A DNA stretch of 41,379 bases from positions 1 through 41,379 of the IMG/VR virus record IMGVR_UViG_3300037487_001088, one strand, 5' to 3'. The stretch is from a virus. Made by a program: the position numbers and the translations under genes. The notes under the pieces were generated by a model. That model was not told where the DNA came from. It made no database searches and was given only the letters and a program-made list of their open reading frames with translations. Positions 22,410 to 28,447 of the stretch are shown piece by piece. Within the stretch, counting starts at the first letter, position 1, and every line of letters begins with the position of its first letter.

Positions 22410-23573
22410 TTTGTTTCTCCGTGTGATATTTTCAATATCCTCTTTCGTCATGTTCGTAAAAACGGTGTTTGCCTGTTTTACGACGTATGCCTGTTCAACT
22501 TCGACGGGATCGCCAAAGGTCACGTTCTCCCCGGTGAGCGTATAAGGCGTTGAATAATATTGCGCGGTATCGGGGTTCTGCCAGATTACACTATCGGGGA
22601 GCGTCATTACCGTCCATACCGTGCGTTTCATTCCATCAGGATATCTCAATCCGATTTTATCGTTGAGCGCGGTCCTGATGGTCTCGATCTGTCCTTCAAG
22701 CGATTCGTTATTAGGGACTGTGATACCGGGTTCGACTACAGATATAGCGTTCTTTTTCTCATCTGCGTTCGGAGCCGGTTCACTACCCGCCCCCATCATA
22801 TCCTCAAAGAACGTCGCAATACCGTCTAATATCCCTTTCAAACGAGCGGCATTCTTACCGGACATGACCTTTCCGGCATTGATATGTGCTGCCGGTTCCT
22901 GCGATTGTAATGTCACATTCTCATTCTCCTTTTTGTTCAATACAACAGCCATGCGGTCAACCGGCTGATCGCGTTCCGTTTCCTCAAATTCCAGTATGTG
23001 ATTCGGGATTACAGTTCCGGTTAATTTCTCACCATCATCAGGGCAAATGAACGCTGATGAATGTGAGAGTTTCCCCTCTGCCAGTAATTTGAGCGCAATT
23101 GGAACAGCCGCTTGTGACTTTTTGAGTTGCTCTTCAGTGATGAGCCCCTGTCCGAACATCCGAAGCGCCGTTGCATCCGTGTAATTTTTGGTGATCATCA
23201 GTTTTGGATGACCCGTGCCTTCGATAAAAGCATCTGACGATTCACCAATAATAGCGCCGTTAATACGGTCAAGTTCAGAATCGGGGTCTTTGGTGAAATC
23301 GCGGGGTTCCGGGTGCGATTGTGCGAATACTAACGGCGTGCCATTCCATGCGTCAATTGTTGAGGAAAACGGATCAGTGCCGAAATAGAGCCTGCCAACT
23401 TTGCGGTCAAGCCCGTGAAGAATAGCGGAGTGGGATTCGGTAGCCGTTTTTGAGAGGTGGACAGTAGGACCCAGCCGGCATTTCCCGTTCGGGCATGGCG
23501 GTTTTGTCGTCTTGTGTAAGTGGACCTTTCCCCCTGCAAGATCCGATTGATAATAAGCGCGGGTTTGGGGCAT
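22014..23573 (-). CDS. Prohead protease fused to scaffold
   Basis: A 519-residue protein. Residues 60-205 look like a capsid maturation protease of the DUF2213 kind: a PLVFAQSHP segment, a D-x-x-LDRINGAIIG strand, GKLSHSSAFICPDDG with candidate Ser around 170-173, and VIPNHILEFE with His192. An insert near 300-370 (WTVMTLPDSVIWQ, STPYTLTGENVTFGDPVEVE) is typical of such head proteins. From about residue 390 a charged coiled coil (VKELSDQVAKLNKEIETANA) is the scaffold. The ATG is about 27 bases from a TATA box, so the mRNA is likely leaderless. An internal start could yield free scaffold. Confidence 0.75.
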   Translation of the reverse strand: MPQTRAYYQSDLAGGKVHLHKTTKPPCPNGKCRLGPTVHLSKTATESHSAILHGLDRKVGRLYFGTDPFSSTIDAWNGTPLVFAQSHPEPRDFTKDPDSELDRINGAIIGESSDAFIEGTGHPKLMITKNYTDATALRMFGQGLITEEQLKKSQAAVPIALKLLAEGKLSHSSAFICPDDGEKLTGTVIPNHILEFEETERDQPVDRMAVVLNKKENENVTLQSQEPAAHINAGKVMSGKNAARLKGILDGIATFFEDMMGAGSEPAPNADEKKNAISVVEPGITVPNNESLEGQIETIRTALNDKIGLRYPDGMKRTVWTVMTLPDSVIWQNPDTAQYYSTPYTLTGENVTFGDPVEVEQAYVVKQANTVFTNMTKEDIENITRRNKMADPIVEDPKVKELSDQVAKLNKEIETANAVLKAHEDAKAQMQKEKFDADWANLEKTVIPHGEIKDPADKAHLQKMSTEDPLAFAVKVAGWKSAPKMGEEGSAHMNKGGDGTDHLAASRELRQSTGRITRR

Positions 23574-23722
23574 TAAGTATATTGGTGCTGTTCGTTAATT
23601 TATAGCATCGATAAAAAAAGGGGGGATAATCATATTAGTATAGATTTTGTATATTTGCTATATTAATTGATATTGGGGGTTATGGAACGTGCATTATTCA
23701 ATGATTGCAGGGTTTTAGGGTG
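23574..23722 (-). promoter_or_regulatory. Late promoter for the structural genes, preceded by a terminator
   Basis: This AT-rich gap has a T7 run after CCCCCC on the minus strand (23612-23618), which should end the upstream accessory transcript. Then comes a TATA box GCTATAAATTAACG (23592-23605) about 27 bases before the ATG at 23573. The late operon from 23573 downwards therefore likely starts here with almost no leader. Confidence 0.6.
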
Positions 23723-23950
23723 TCATTTAACCGCATCGCCCGGTATCATCCCCCGCTTAACTTGCATTTTCCGGATACCTTCAATTAGATAACTCGATCC
23801 AAAGAAGGTCTGATGGATAAGATCCTGGGATGCGAGATCCTCAATAAGCACATCCATATTCTCTTCAATTTGAGATTTGTGATCCGGACCTGCAAGCGAA
23901 ATGATATCTGTTATTGATTGCTTTTTCTTTTTTGTTACCACTATTAGCAC
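23723..23950 (-). CDS. 75-residue accessory protein, start uncertain
   Basis: The frame begins at a GTG at 23950 and overlaps the preceding gene by 86 bases; an ATG at about 23856 (MDVLIEDLAS) is a shorter alternative. After a Lys-rich start it reads as a helical, acidic protein (DIISLAGPDHKSQIEENMDV, SQDLIHQTFFGSSYLI). It is the last gene before the late promoter. Function unknown. Confidence 0.45.
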   Translation of the reverse strand: MLIVVTKKKKQSITDIISLAGPDHKSQIEENMDVLIEDLASQDLIHQTFFGSSYLIEGIRKMQVKRGMIPGDAVK

Positions 23951-24179
23951 CCCTTATCACTCTTATCCCGTTTCCTTCAGGGTTGGGTAACAATTCGAAC
24001 ATTTCTGCATTCTCACCCGTTCCAATTACGACTGCATTAACCGGGGCGATTATGGATTTTGCTATATTACCTTGTGCATCATAAAATACTTTCATATCAT
24101 CAACGGGGATGATTACCACACGGCCTTCTTTAATCGCTCGTTTTAATCGTTTCTTTTGAAGTTTTTTGTGCTTATTCAT
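23865..24179 (-). CDS. 104-residue protein with basic N-terminus
   Basis: The start at 24179 is chosen because GGAGG lies about 9 bases upstream; the frame is open to 24326, but that part overlaps the Cys-rich gene. The N-terminus is strongly basic (MNKHKKLQKKRLKRAIKEG), then strands with VVIIPVDDMKVFYDAQGN and AVVIGTGENAEMFELLP. It may bind nucleic acid. Family not recognised. Confidence 0.55.
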   Translation of the reverse strand: MNKHKKLQKKRLKRAIKEGRVVIIPVDDMKVFYDAQGNIAKSIIAPVNAVVIGTGENAEMFELLPNPEGNGIRVIRGANSGNKKEKAINNRYHFACRSGSQISN

Positions 24180-24372
24180 CCGGTGCATCCTCCAGCGGAC
24201 AATCCTCTCTGATACGATAATCTCCGGGGCACGGGGGATATGGGATAGAACCCTCATAATGATCTGACAATGCCGAACAATAATCCATGTCGCATGAATA
24301 TTGCTTACTAAAAGGGCAATCCCCACAAGATTGGATTATGACGATCTTGTCTTTGAGTCGGATCTGTGTCAT
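24172..24372 (-). CDS. Cys-rich small protein (metal-cluster type)
   Basis: About 66 residues from the ATG at 24372, coupled to a 16-residue mini-gene. The pattern is CGDCPFSKQ, CDMDYC, then YPPCPGDYRIREDCPL, with seven Cys. This arrangement, Cys pairs separated by 6-15 residues and a closing CPL, recurs in small archaeal and phage proteins thought to bind zinc or an iron-sulfur cluster. Function unknown. Confidence 0.6.
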   Translation of the reverse strand: MTQIRLKDKIVIIQSCGDCPFSKQYSCDMDYCSALSDHYEGSIPYPPCPGDYRIREDCPLEDAPDE

Positions 24373-24419
24373 TCCATCACATCGCAACTACCATTAAGAT
24401 TGCCCCCTGCAAAGATCAT
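24369..24419 (-). CDS. 16-residue coupled mini-cistron
   Basis: Its ATG overlaps the stop of the helix-turn-helix gene (ATGA), and its stop overlaps the ATG of the Cys-rich gene (ATGA). The peptide starts MIFAGGNLNG. It bridges a 44-base gap between two genes, like the mini-genes at 15489 and 26259. Confidence 0.35.
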   Translation of the reverse strand: MIFAGGNLNGSCDVME

Positions 24420-24598
24420 GCTTTCTTTCCCTCCAGATACCTATTGATCTCATCTTCACTGATCCGATACTCCCCGCCCCCGCGCCCATCTACCCGGGTG
24501 GCTTTCAGTTTCCCGGCCTTGATACGTGACCGGATAACCCGCTCCTGGACTCCGAGCGCCTCTGCTGCTTTGTGCGTGTTGTAATATATGGTTGTCAT
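24416..24598 (-). CDS. Excisionase/MerR-type helix-turn-helix protein
   Basis: A 60-residue protein starting MTTIYYNTHKAAEALGV, with QERVIRSRIKAGKLKATRVD and EYRISEDEINRYLEGK. This is a complete HTH_17/excisionase fold: first helix, recognition helix, then the wing with an (I)-S-x-x-E-(I) ending. It could be an excisionase or a small transcription regulator. The start at 24598 overlaps the upstream stop by 4 bases. No integrase is seen nearby. Confidence 0.8.
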   Translation of the reverse strand: MTTIYYNTHKAAEALGVQERVIRSRIKAGKLKATRVDGRGGGEYRISEDEINRYLEGKKA

Positions 24599-24759
24599 GC
24601 GTTCCCACACCCATAAAAATTTCTGCGTTCGATCCGTAATCTCTCTTCTCTCTCTTCGTTATCCTGCATTTCGGCATCTGTCGGGATCCGTTCTTTCCGA
24701 TGGAACGTTGGTCTATTTTTCCGGGTGGGTCCGTTGTCCCGTGCAATGTGGCAGGTCAT
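24595..24759 (-). CDS. 54-residue charged protein
   Basis: The start at 24759 overlaps the stop of the preceding gene (ATGA); the frame is open a little further. The N-terminal half has one Cys and two His, and the C-terminal half is a strongly charged helix (DNEEREERLRIERRNF). Function unknown. Confidence 0.5.
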   Translation of the reverse strand: MTCHIARDNGPTRKNRPTFHRKERIPTDAEMQDNEEREERLRIERRNFYGCGNA

Positions 24760-25091
24760 GCTGCAACCTTCGCCCCACATGCCCGGCATACGGTCCTGAT
24801 AATATCATCAGCACATAAGACGCGGTTAAGGTCCGTGCCCATCGCACCGCATACGCATTTACCGGGTAATGATTCCCGGTATGAAAATTCGATTGATATG
24901 TTGTCTTTCCTGCCGATGGTTTTTAGGACGATTGATTCAACAATCGAATATTCAGCGGCTGAGTACACGCGATCCCTGATTGCTACGTATATCCAGCACC
25001 GGGCTGATCCGCAACCTTTCCGGACGCTGCATTGGTACCCGGCGGCCTTGAGTGCGGATTTGATATTTTTTGATTCTTGGATTAGGGTCAT
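24756..25091 (-). CDS. LPD29-like domain with C-terminal zinc ribbon
   Basis: A 111-residue protein. The N-terminus (NIKSALKAAGYQCSVRKGCG, SARCWIYVAIRD) resembles the LPD29 domain found in large polyvalent phage proteins, with a helix then a strand pair and a GxGSAR-type turn. The C-terminal 35 residues have CVCG and CRACG Cys pairs with another Cys between, a likely zinc ribbon. It overlaps the upstream gene by 4 bases. The LPD29 call is tentative. Confidence 0.6.
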   Translation of the reverse strand: MTLIQESKNIKSALKAAGYQCSVRKGCGSARCWIYVAIRDRVYSAAEYSIVESIVLKTIGRKDNISIEFSYRESLPGKCVCGAMGTDLNRVLCADDIIRTVCRACGAKVAA

Positions 25092-25249
25092 GATGGGTTG
25101 TCCTTTACCTCGGTGTGGTAGTAATAGTATCCGCTTTCAACCAACCTCATGATATCCGGGTTGTCAGTAAATTTGATGGGGATTTCGACAGCCTTCATCA
25201 TGATCGGATACCCCGGCTTCTGAAACATTATTTTTAGTGTGATTGCCAT
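25088..25249 (-). CDS. 53-residue early protein, paralogue of the gene at 2135-2293
   Basis: It shares K-x-x-FQKPGYP, an EIPIKF strand and a C-terminal GYYYYHTEV with the protein at 2135-2293. Both lie right behind promoters of the same family. It overlaps the next gene by 4 bases. The family is not recognised; duplication at two early promoters suggests the protein or its promoter copy matters to the virus. Confidence 0.65.
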   Translation of the reverse strand: MAITLKIMFQKPGYPIMMKAVEIPIKFTDNPDIMRLVESGYYYYHTEVKDNPS

Positions 25250-25250
25250 T

Positions 25251-25388
25251 TTAGATCACATCCTTCGCGGGGCAATTGTTGAAACATTCATCAAAATCTG
25301 CAATACATTGACCTGTCACACGTCCCCAGTATCGGCAGGTTTCACAGATGGCCGGGCATTCCCTTGATCTTGCACCTTTGTTTGCATA
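25251..25388 (-). pseudogene. Cys-rich small gene without a usable start in frame
   Basis: An open frame between a TAG and the TAA at 25251 encodes a typical Cys-rich protein (ECPAICETCRYWG, then GQCIAD, DECFNNCPAKD; seven Cys), but it has no ATG, GTG or TTG before the motif. A nearly leaderless ATG at 25387, at the expected transcription start, is in the wrong frame and gives only 23 residues. A single-base change or a -1 slip near ACA AAG would join them. It is either a recently broken gene, a sequence error, or a shifted gene. Confidence 0.45.
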
Positions 25389-25420
25389 CTACCTTATACG
25401 CACTATAAGTATATAAAAGT
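25386..25420 (-). promoter_or_regulatory. Archaeal early promoter, twin of the one at 2315-2346
   Basis: The plus strand has atactacc (25386-25393), then actataagtatataaa beginning at 25402. The same two blocks occur at 2315-2322 and 2331-2346 with identical spacing. On the minus strand this gives a TATA box (CTTTTATATAC) about 27 bases from the expected start near 25388. The upstream gene ends with an oligo-T stretch (next entry), so operons are separate. Confidence 0.65.
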
Positions 25421-25439
25421 ATGTTAAATGTCTGTAAAT

Positions 25440-25455
25440 GCACTATTTAAAAAAG
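25440..25455 (-). terminator. Oligo-T terminator
   Basis: The minus strand has CCCTTTTTTAAATAG over the stop of the 17-residue gene. The T6 run (25448-25454 region) just before the next TATA box is the same arrangement as at 2363-2368. Confidence 0.45.
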
Positions 25456-25500
25456 GGTCATCTGTACGTCATCGGTGTTTATTTTGGGGTCGTCTGACAT
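25447..25500 (-). CDS. 17-residue acidic peptide
   Basis: The ATG shares one base with the upstream stop (TAATG). The peptide is acidic and ends DDVQMTLF. The last five residues resemble a sliding-clamp binding motif (Q-x-x-L-F in bacteria), but for an archaeal PCNA the usual Q-x-x-(L/I)-x-x-F spacing is not met. Translation is plausible only from its coupling. Confidence 0.3.
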   Translation of the reverse strand: MSDDPKINTDDVQMTLF

Positions 25501-25658
25501 TATTCACCTCTGAAGAATGCACCGGCGTTTGAATGACAAGCCAAACCGCATATTTTCGAGATATGTTCTGCATACCCCTGATCTGTTGAATATTCTATGG
25601 GGCATTCATCACCCTCTAATTTTGAGCATGTGTTACAATTAAGGCGGTGATCTGCCAT
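25500..25658 (-). CDS. 52-residue Cys-rich protein
   Basis: It carries CNTC, then DECPIEY and CGLACHSNAG (six Cys, two His near them), a likely metal-binding scaffold. The start is coupled by one base (TGATG), and GGAGG lies about 10 bases upstream. Function unknown. Confidence 0.6.
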   Translation of the reverse strand: MADHRLNCNTCSKLEGDECPIEYSTDQGYAEHISKICGLACHSNAGAFFRGE

Positions 25659-25912
25659 CATTTCATCCTCCGTAATGTAAATTCAAGGAAATCCAGAATG
25701 CGATATGACCTTTCACTTGCACCACGTATGACCAGTTCACCATTTAACTCATCAGAAGTAAGTGCATGTAAATTAAGCATCTCTGCAACCCTGTCAACCT
25801 GATATGCTCCCGGATTCGGTGTTTCAAGTGTGATAAGAAGCGGCATATGCGGGCCTGCCTGTATGGTGGATATGTCTTCTATCCATTTGCCTTTCTCAAA
25901 GTGTCCGGTCAT
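25658..25912 (-). CDS. 84-residue protein, unknown
   Basis: A mixed alpha/beta protein starting MTGHFEKGKWIED and ending with a basic helix (RSYRILDFLEFTLRRMK). Both ends resemble the 75-residue tail-region protein at 8790-9017. The middle has a PLLITLETPNPGAYQ strand region. No known family. It overlaps the next gene by one base. Confidence 0.6.
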   Translation of the reverse strand: MTGHFEKGKWIEDISTIQAGPHMPLLITLETPNPGAYQVDRVAEMLNLHALTSDELNGELVIRGASERSYRILDFLEFTLRRMK

Positions 25913-25924
25913 TATCTCACCGCC

Positions 25925-26107
25925 CTATTTTCCTTCTTTGTTTGCCTGATCAATAACTTCAATCAGGTGTGTTTTGAGTTGTGATACTTCATTCAATAAT
26001 TTCAATAACTTTGCGTCATCAATTACCTGCTTATTATGAGCGGCGCGAAAAACTTTATCGAAGATATTGAATTGATCATTTATACCGTCTAACACTTCTT
26101 GTCTCAT
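25925..26107 (-). CDS. 60-residue helical protein
   Basis: The start at 26107 forms an ATGA overlap with the ribbon-helix-helix gene; a GTG two codons earlier is also possible. It is predicted to be two helices (QEVLDGINDQFNIFDKVF and DDAKLLKLLNEVSQLKTHL). It could pair with the ribbon-helix-helix protein as partner, which is inference from coupling only. Confidence 0.55.
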   Translation of the reverse strand: MRQEVLDGINDQFNIFDKVFRAAHNKQVIDDAKLLKLLNEVSQLKTHLIEVIDQANKEGK

Positions 26108-26265
26108 CCGCACGTCCTCCGGTACTCCCGCAACTCTTTCAAGATCCTGATTAGCAGGTCATCGCTCGTTTCCCCTTTACACCCTTCGGAATTAAAATCA
26201 TTAAGGGTGGTTTCCGATACACGGATCGTGGTGTACTTCTTATCGGTCATCTCAATCATCACCAT
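26104..26265 (-). CDS. Ribbon-helix-helix DNA-binding protein
   Basis: A protein of 48-53 residues; ATGs at 26265 and 26250 are both in frame. The sequence TTIRVSETTLNDF, a short loop with GETSDDLLIRILKELREY, matches the archaeal ribbon-helix-helix family (antitoxin- or CopG-like): a strand TIRVSE then two helices. It is likely a small repressor. The coupled neighbour at 25925 could be its partner. Confidence 0.7.
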   Translation of the reverse strand: MVMIEMTDKKYTTIRVSETTLNDFNSEGCKGETSDDLLIRILKELREYRRTCG

Positions 26266-26297
26266 CCATAGTGAGTGATCATACTGTCGTGTTTCAT
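26259..26297 (-). CDS. 12-residue coupled mini-cistron
   Basis: The ATG overlaps the stop of the 211-residue gene (ATGA), and the frame ends within the start region of the ribbon-helix-helix gene. The peptide is MKHDSMITHYGW. It is probably a translational bridge rather than a functional peptide. Confidence 0.3.
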   Translation of the reverse strand: MKHDSMITHYGW

Positions 26298-26929
26298 GTT
26301 TTGTCCTCTATTAGTTTTGGGTCTGGCTTTCCCGTGTCGATTTGCTGTAATGATTGCTGAGCATATGCCATCATTTTCTTATCGTTGCAGAGATCATCAA
26401 GTCGCGGGGGGATGTCAACGCCATACTTTCGGAAATCAAGAGAATAGAACTTCTCATATGCACCTCTGGCCTCTTCAAACGTTCCTGCCATTACAAGCGC
26501 CCGTATTGATGACTCGCAAACATCACGCAATACTTTTGAGGGGATTTCAAGGTCGATATTCATTCGGATGTAATCCACAATTTCATATTCAAATTGTGAC
26601 GTAACTGGAATCCCGTAGAAATTTGCTCCGTCTGCTTTCCCATAATCGTTTGCTTTTCCTCCGAGCTCTATAACCTGCTCTGATCGTAGATGTTCACTAT
26701 TAATGATCTGCTCAATCTCATGTATGCGTTGGATGATCTTTTTTTTCTGGATTTCCAAATCTGTCTTTTCCCGGATTAGTTTATCCCAGCCTTTTGTTTC
26801 GAGAACTTTATTACGAGCGACCCCCCAGAAGTCTTTGATCTGGCTCATGAACCGGGAGTTTATTGCTTTAAGATCGGAGATAAGAATTTTCTCAAACCCT
26901 TCACGCTCCCTTTCAGTTAGTTTTGGCAT
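26294..26929 (-). CDS. 211-residue protein with N-terminal coiled coil
   Basis: The first gene of an accessory operon. Residues 5-90 form a charged coiled coil (KTDLEIQKKKIIQRIHEIEQ). Residues 100-210 look like a helical domain with conserved-looking ANFYGIPVTSQFEYEIVDYI and AGTFEEARGAYEKFYSL. The ATG is about 30 bases from the TATA-like sequence, so the mRNA is probably leaderless. Family not recognised. Confidence 0.65.
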   Translation of the reverse strand: MPKLTEREREGFEKILISDLKAINSRFMSQIKDFWGVARNKVLETKGWDKLIREKTDLEIQKKKIIQRIHEIEQIINSEHLRSEQVIELGGKANDYGKADGANFYGIPVTSQFEYEIVDYIRMNIDLEIPSKVLRDVCESSIRALVMAGTFEEARGAYEKFYSLDFRKYGVDIPPRLDDLCNDKKMMAYAQQSLQQIDTGKPDPKLIEDKT

Positions 26930-26967
26930 ACACTTATATTGCGTATATCCGGTATATTAATGTATTT
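26930..26967 (-). promoter_or_regulatory. Promoter of the accessory operon
   Basis: A 38-base AT-rich gap between two minus-strand genes contains TATA-like sequence (CATTAATATACC, about 26950-26961), 25-33 bases before the ATG at 26929. It allows the accessory block to be expressed apart from the head genes. Confidence 0.45.
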
Positions 26968-27162
26968 CTATCGCCGTGAAAGGTAGCCATAAATTCCCCG
27001 TCCCGTTCTTGTCCCTCCATTATATTCCCAGAAAAAAGTATTGAGCGCTTCGGCAATATCCCGGTAACTATATCGTTCCGGTTGTTTCCGGGCGGGTAAT
27101 GGGTGATGCAGGATACGGATAACGCGCTTTTCGTTATCGTTTAACGGGCGGGCAAATGCCAA
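26968..27162 (-). CDS. 64-residue winged-helix-like protein
   Basis: It starts MAFARPLNDNEKRVIRILHH, then YSYRDIAEALN and ends TGRGIYGYLSRR. The N-terminal helix, central helix-turn-helix and closing strand pair fit a small winged helix. It sits after the MuF-like gene and ends the first head operon. Function unknown; perhaps a late regulator. Confidence 0.55.
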   Translation of the reverse strand: MAFARPLNDNEKRVIRILHHPLPARKQPERYSYRDIAEALNTFFWEYNGGTRTGRGIYGYLSRR

Positions 27163-27167
27163 TCAGA

Positions 27168-27989
27168 TCACTCCTTCTTTCTCTCCCTGTATTTCTCAAA
27201 ACACCGGCACCGGACGTGCCCCGGGGGCTGCTGTACGCCCGATGAATGATACTGGTTGATGGGTATCCAGTCATCTAATTGATTGCGCTCGCAGATATCA
27301 GAAACGAGGTTGTCTTCTGAAGTCTGGTAGAACTTTTCCATCTCCACGCCCTCATCTGCAAGGCCCTGGGCGAATTCCATATTGCCCTGCTCATATGCTT
27401 GTGCGGATTCATAGACTGCAATGGTCTGCGCTCTCTCCCGGCTGAACCCATCGAACCGTTCGCTAATTTCCTTTGCCGTCTGTGTGTATGATTTACCCCC
27501 GTCAATTGCATCGGTGATGAGCGTCTTAATCTCATCCTTTGTGGTATCCTGGATTCCGGTGATGTATTTTGTGCTCCCGCCATTTTCCTTGAACCATGCC
27601 ACTGCTCGAGGATTCCCGAGATCCCATGTGCTCTTATCCGTTGGCCTGATGATCGTTTGTAACTGGAGAGCGCCTTTAATCAGCCCTTCCTGTTCTGTGG
27701 ATAAGATAAGTTTCTGAAGGGTTCCGGTCGTATCCTCACTTATGCCATCCCATATTGTATTCCAGATCTTCTCTAAATCTTTTGGCAGTTTCTGGGTCTT
27801 TGCTTCTGACGGTTCCGGGAAATGGGGTTTGAGTTTGCTTTCAAGCTGAGCGAGCACGAGCGCCTTTTGATCACGGAAGAATGCGGCGAACTTCGGAGCA
27901 GCACGACGGGCTATTTTGTCCTTCTCCAGAACTTTTTTCACGTCATTGGCGGCGGATTGGAATTTAGCGGCGGCTTCGGTGAGGGGCAT
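27168..27989 (-). CDS. MuF-like head morphogenesis protein
   Basis: A 273-residue protein directly following the portal region. The C-terminal 130 residues carry the Mu gpF signature: a helix GGKSYTQTAKEISERFDGFS, RERAQTIAVYESAQAYEQGN, and a Cys/His ending, HVRCRCFEKY, with PPGH before it. The N-terminal 140 residues are helical. Proteins of this family act inside the procapsid during head assembly. The start is coupled by one base (TAATG) to the small gene upstream. Confidence 0.82.
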   Translation of the reverse strand: MPLTEAAAKFQSAANDVKKVLEKDKIARRAAPKFAAFFRDQKALVLAQLESKLKPHFPEPSEAKTQKLPKDLEKIWNTIWDGISEDTTGTLQKLILSTEQEGLIKGALQLQTIIRPTDKSTWDLGNPRAVAWFKENGGSTKYITGIQDTTKDEIKTLITDAIDGGKSYTQTAKEISERFDGFSRERAQTIAVYESAQAYEQGNMEFAQGLADEGVEMEKFYQTSEDNLVSDICERNQLDDWIPINQYHSSGVQQPPGHVRCRCFEKYRERKKE

Positions 27990-28159
27990 TAACTACGCAC
28001 CTGAAGATCATCTGAATATTTCCGCATTTCATCCAGATCATCCCATAGAAGGGTATGCCCGTGCTTTTGCGAGTCTTTGACAGTGATATGGATGCCATTT
28101 GGCATAAATGCAACTTCAAGGCCATCGCGTGACATTATTGCTTTTCTCCATATCGTCAT
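27989..28159 (-). CDS. 56-residue protein in the head cluster
   Basis: A short frame with a GAGGGAGGG ribosome-binding site. It has strands (GLEVAFMPNGIHITVKDS) and an acidic C-terminal helix. It lies between two small genes of the portal-MuF interval. Function unknown. Confidence 0.55.
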   Translation of the reverse strand: MTIWRKAIMSRDGLEVAFMPNGIHITVKDSQKHGHTLLWDDLDEMRKYSDDLQVRS

Positions 28160-28162
28160 ATA

Positions 28163-28447
28163 TTATCCCTCCCTCAATGGACACCACGCGGGGCGGATAA
28201 TCGCGTGATTGTGGAAATCGTCTTCGGTAAACGAGATCTCTTTTTTATCCGGGGTTTTATCACAATAACAAGTTGTCCACATAGGAGGATCGTGCTTTTC
28301 CCCTTTTCCGGTTGCTGGATCAAAAGTTTCCATGTGAGATATAAAATGATTGAAATGTTCCGGGCAACAGAAATACTCATTCCATCGCGTATCCCAAGGA
28401 AAAATAGTATGATGTGGTTCGATCCATGCACCCCTAATAAAAACCAT
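28163..28447 (-). CDS. 94-residue Cys/His-rich protein
   Basis: A protein with FCCPEHFNHFISH, TTCYCDK and WCPL, six Cys and many His, which suggests a zinc site or sites. It follows the portal gene with a one-base overlap. It may be a small accessory of packaging or a moron. No family recognised. Confidence 0.6.
   Translation of the reverse strand: MVFIRGAWIEPHHTIFPWDTRWNEYFCCPEHFNHFISHMETFDPATGKGEKHDPPMWTTCYCDKTPDKKEISFTEDDFHNHAIIRPAWCPLREG

Noticed and set aside
23681-23791. Plus-strand frame starting at an ATG in the 23.6 kb gap
   Set aside because: Most of it lies opposite the minus-strand gene at 23723-23950, and no plus-strand TATA box at the right distance is convincing.
25447-25464. 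QMTLF ending as a sliding-clamp binding motif
   Set aside because: It fits the bacterial clamp motif, but the archaeal PCNA motif needs different spacing, and the 17-residue peptide is itself uncertain.
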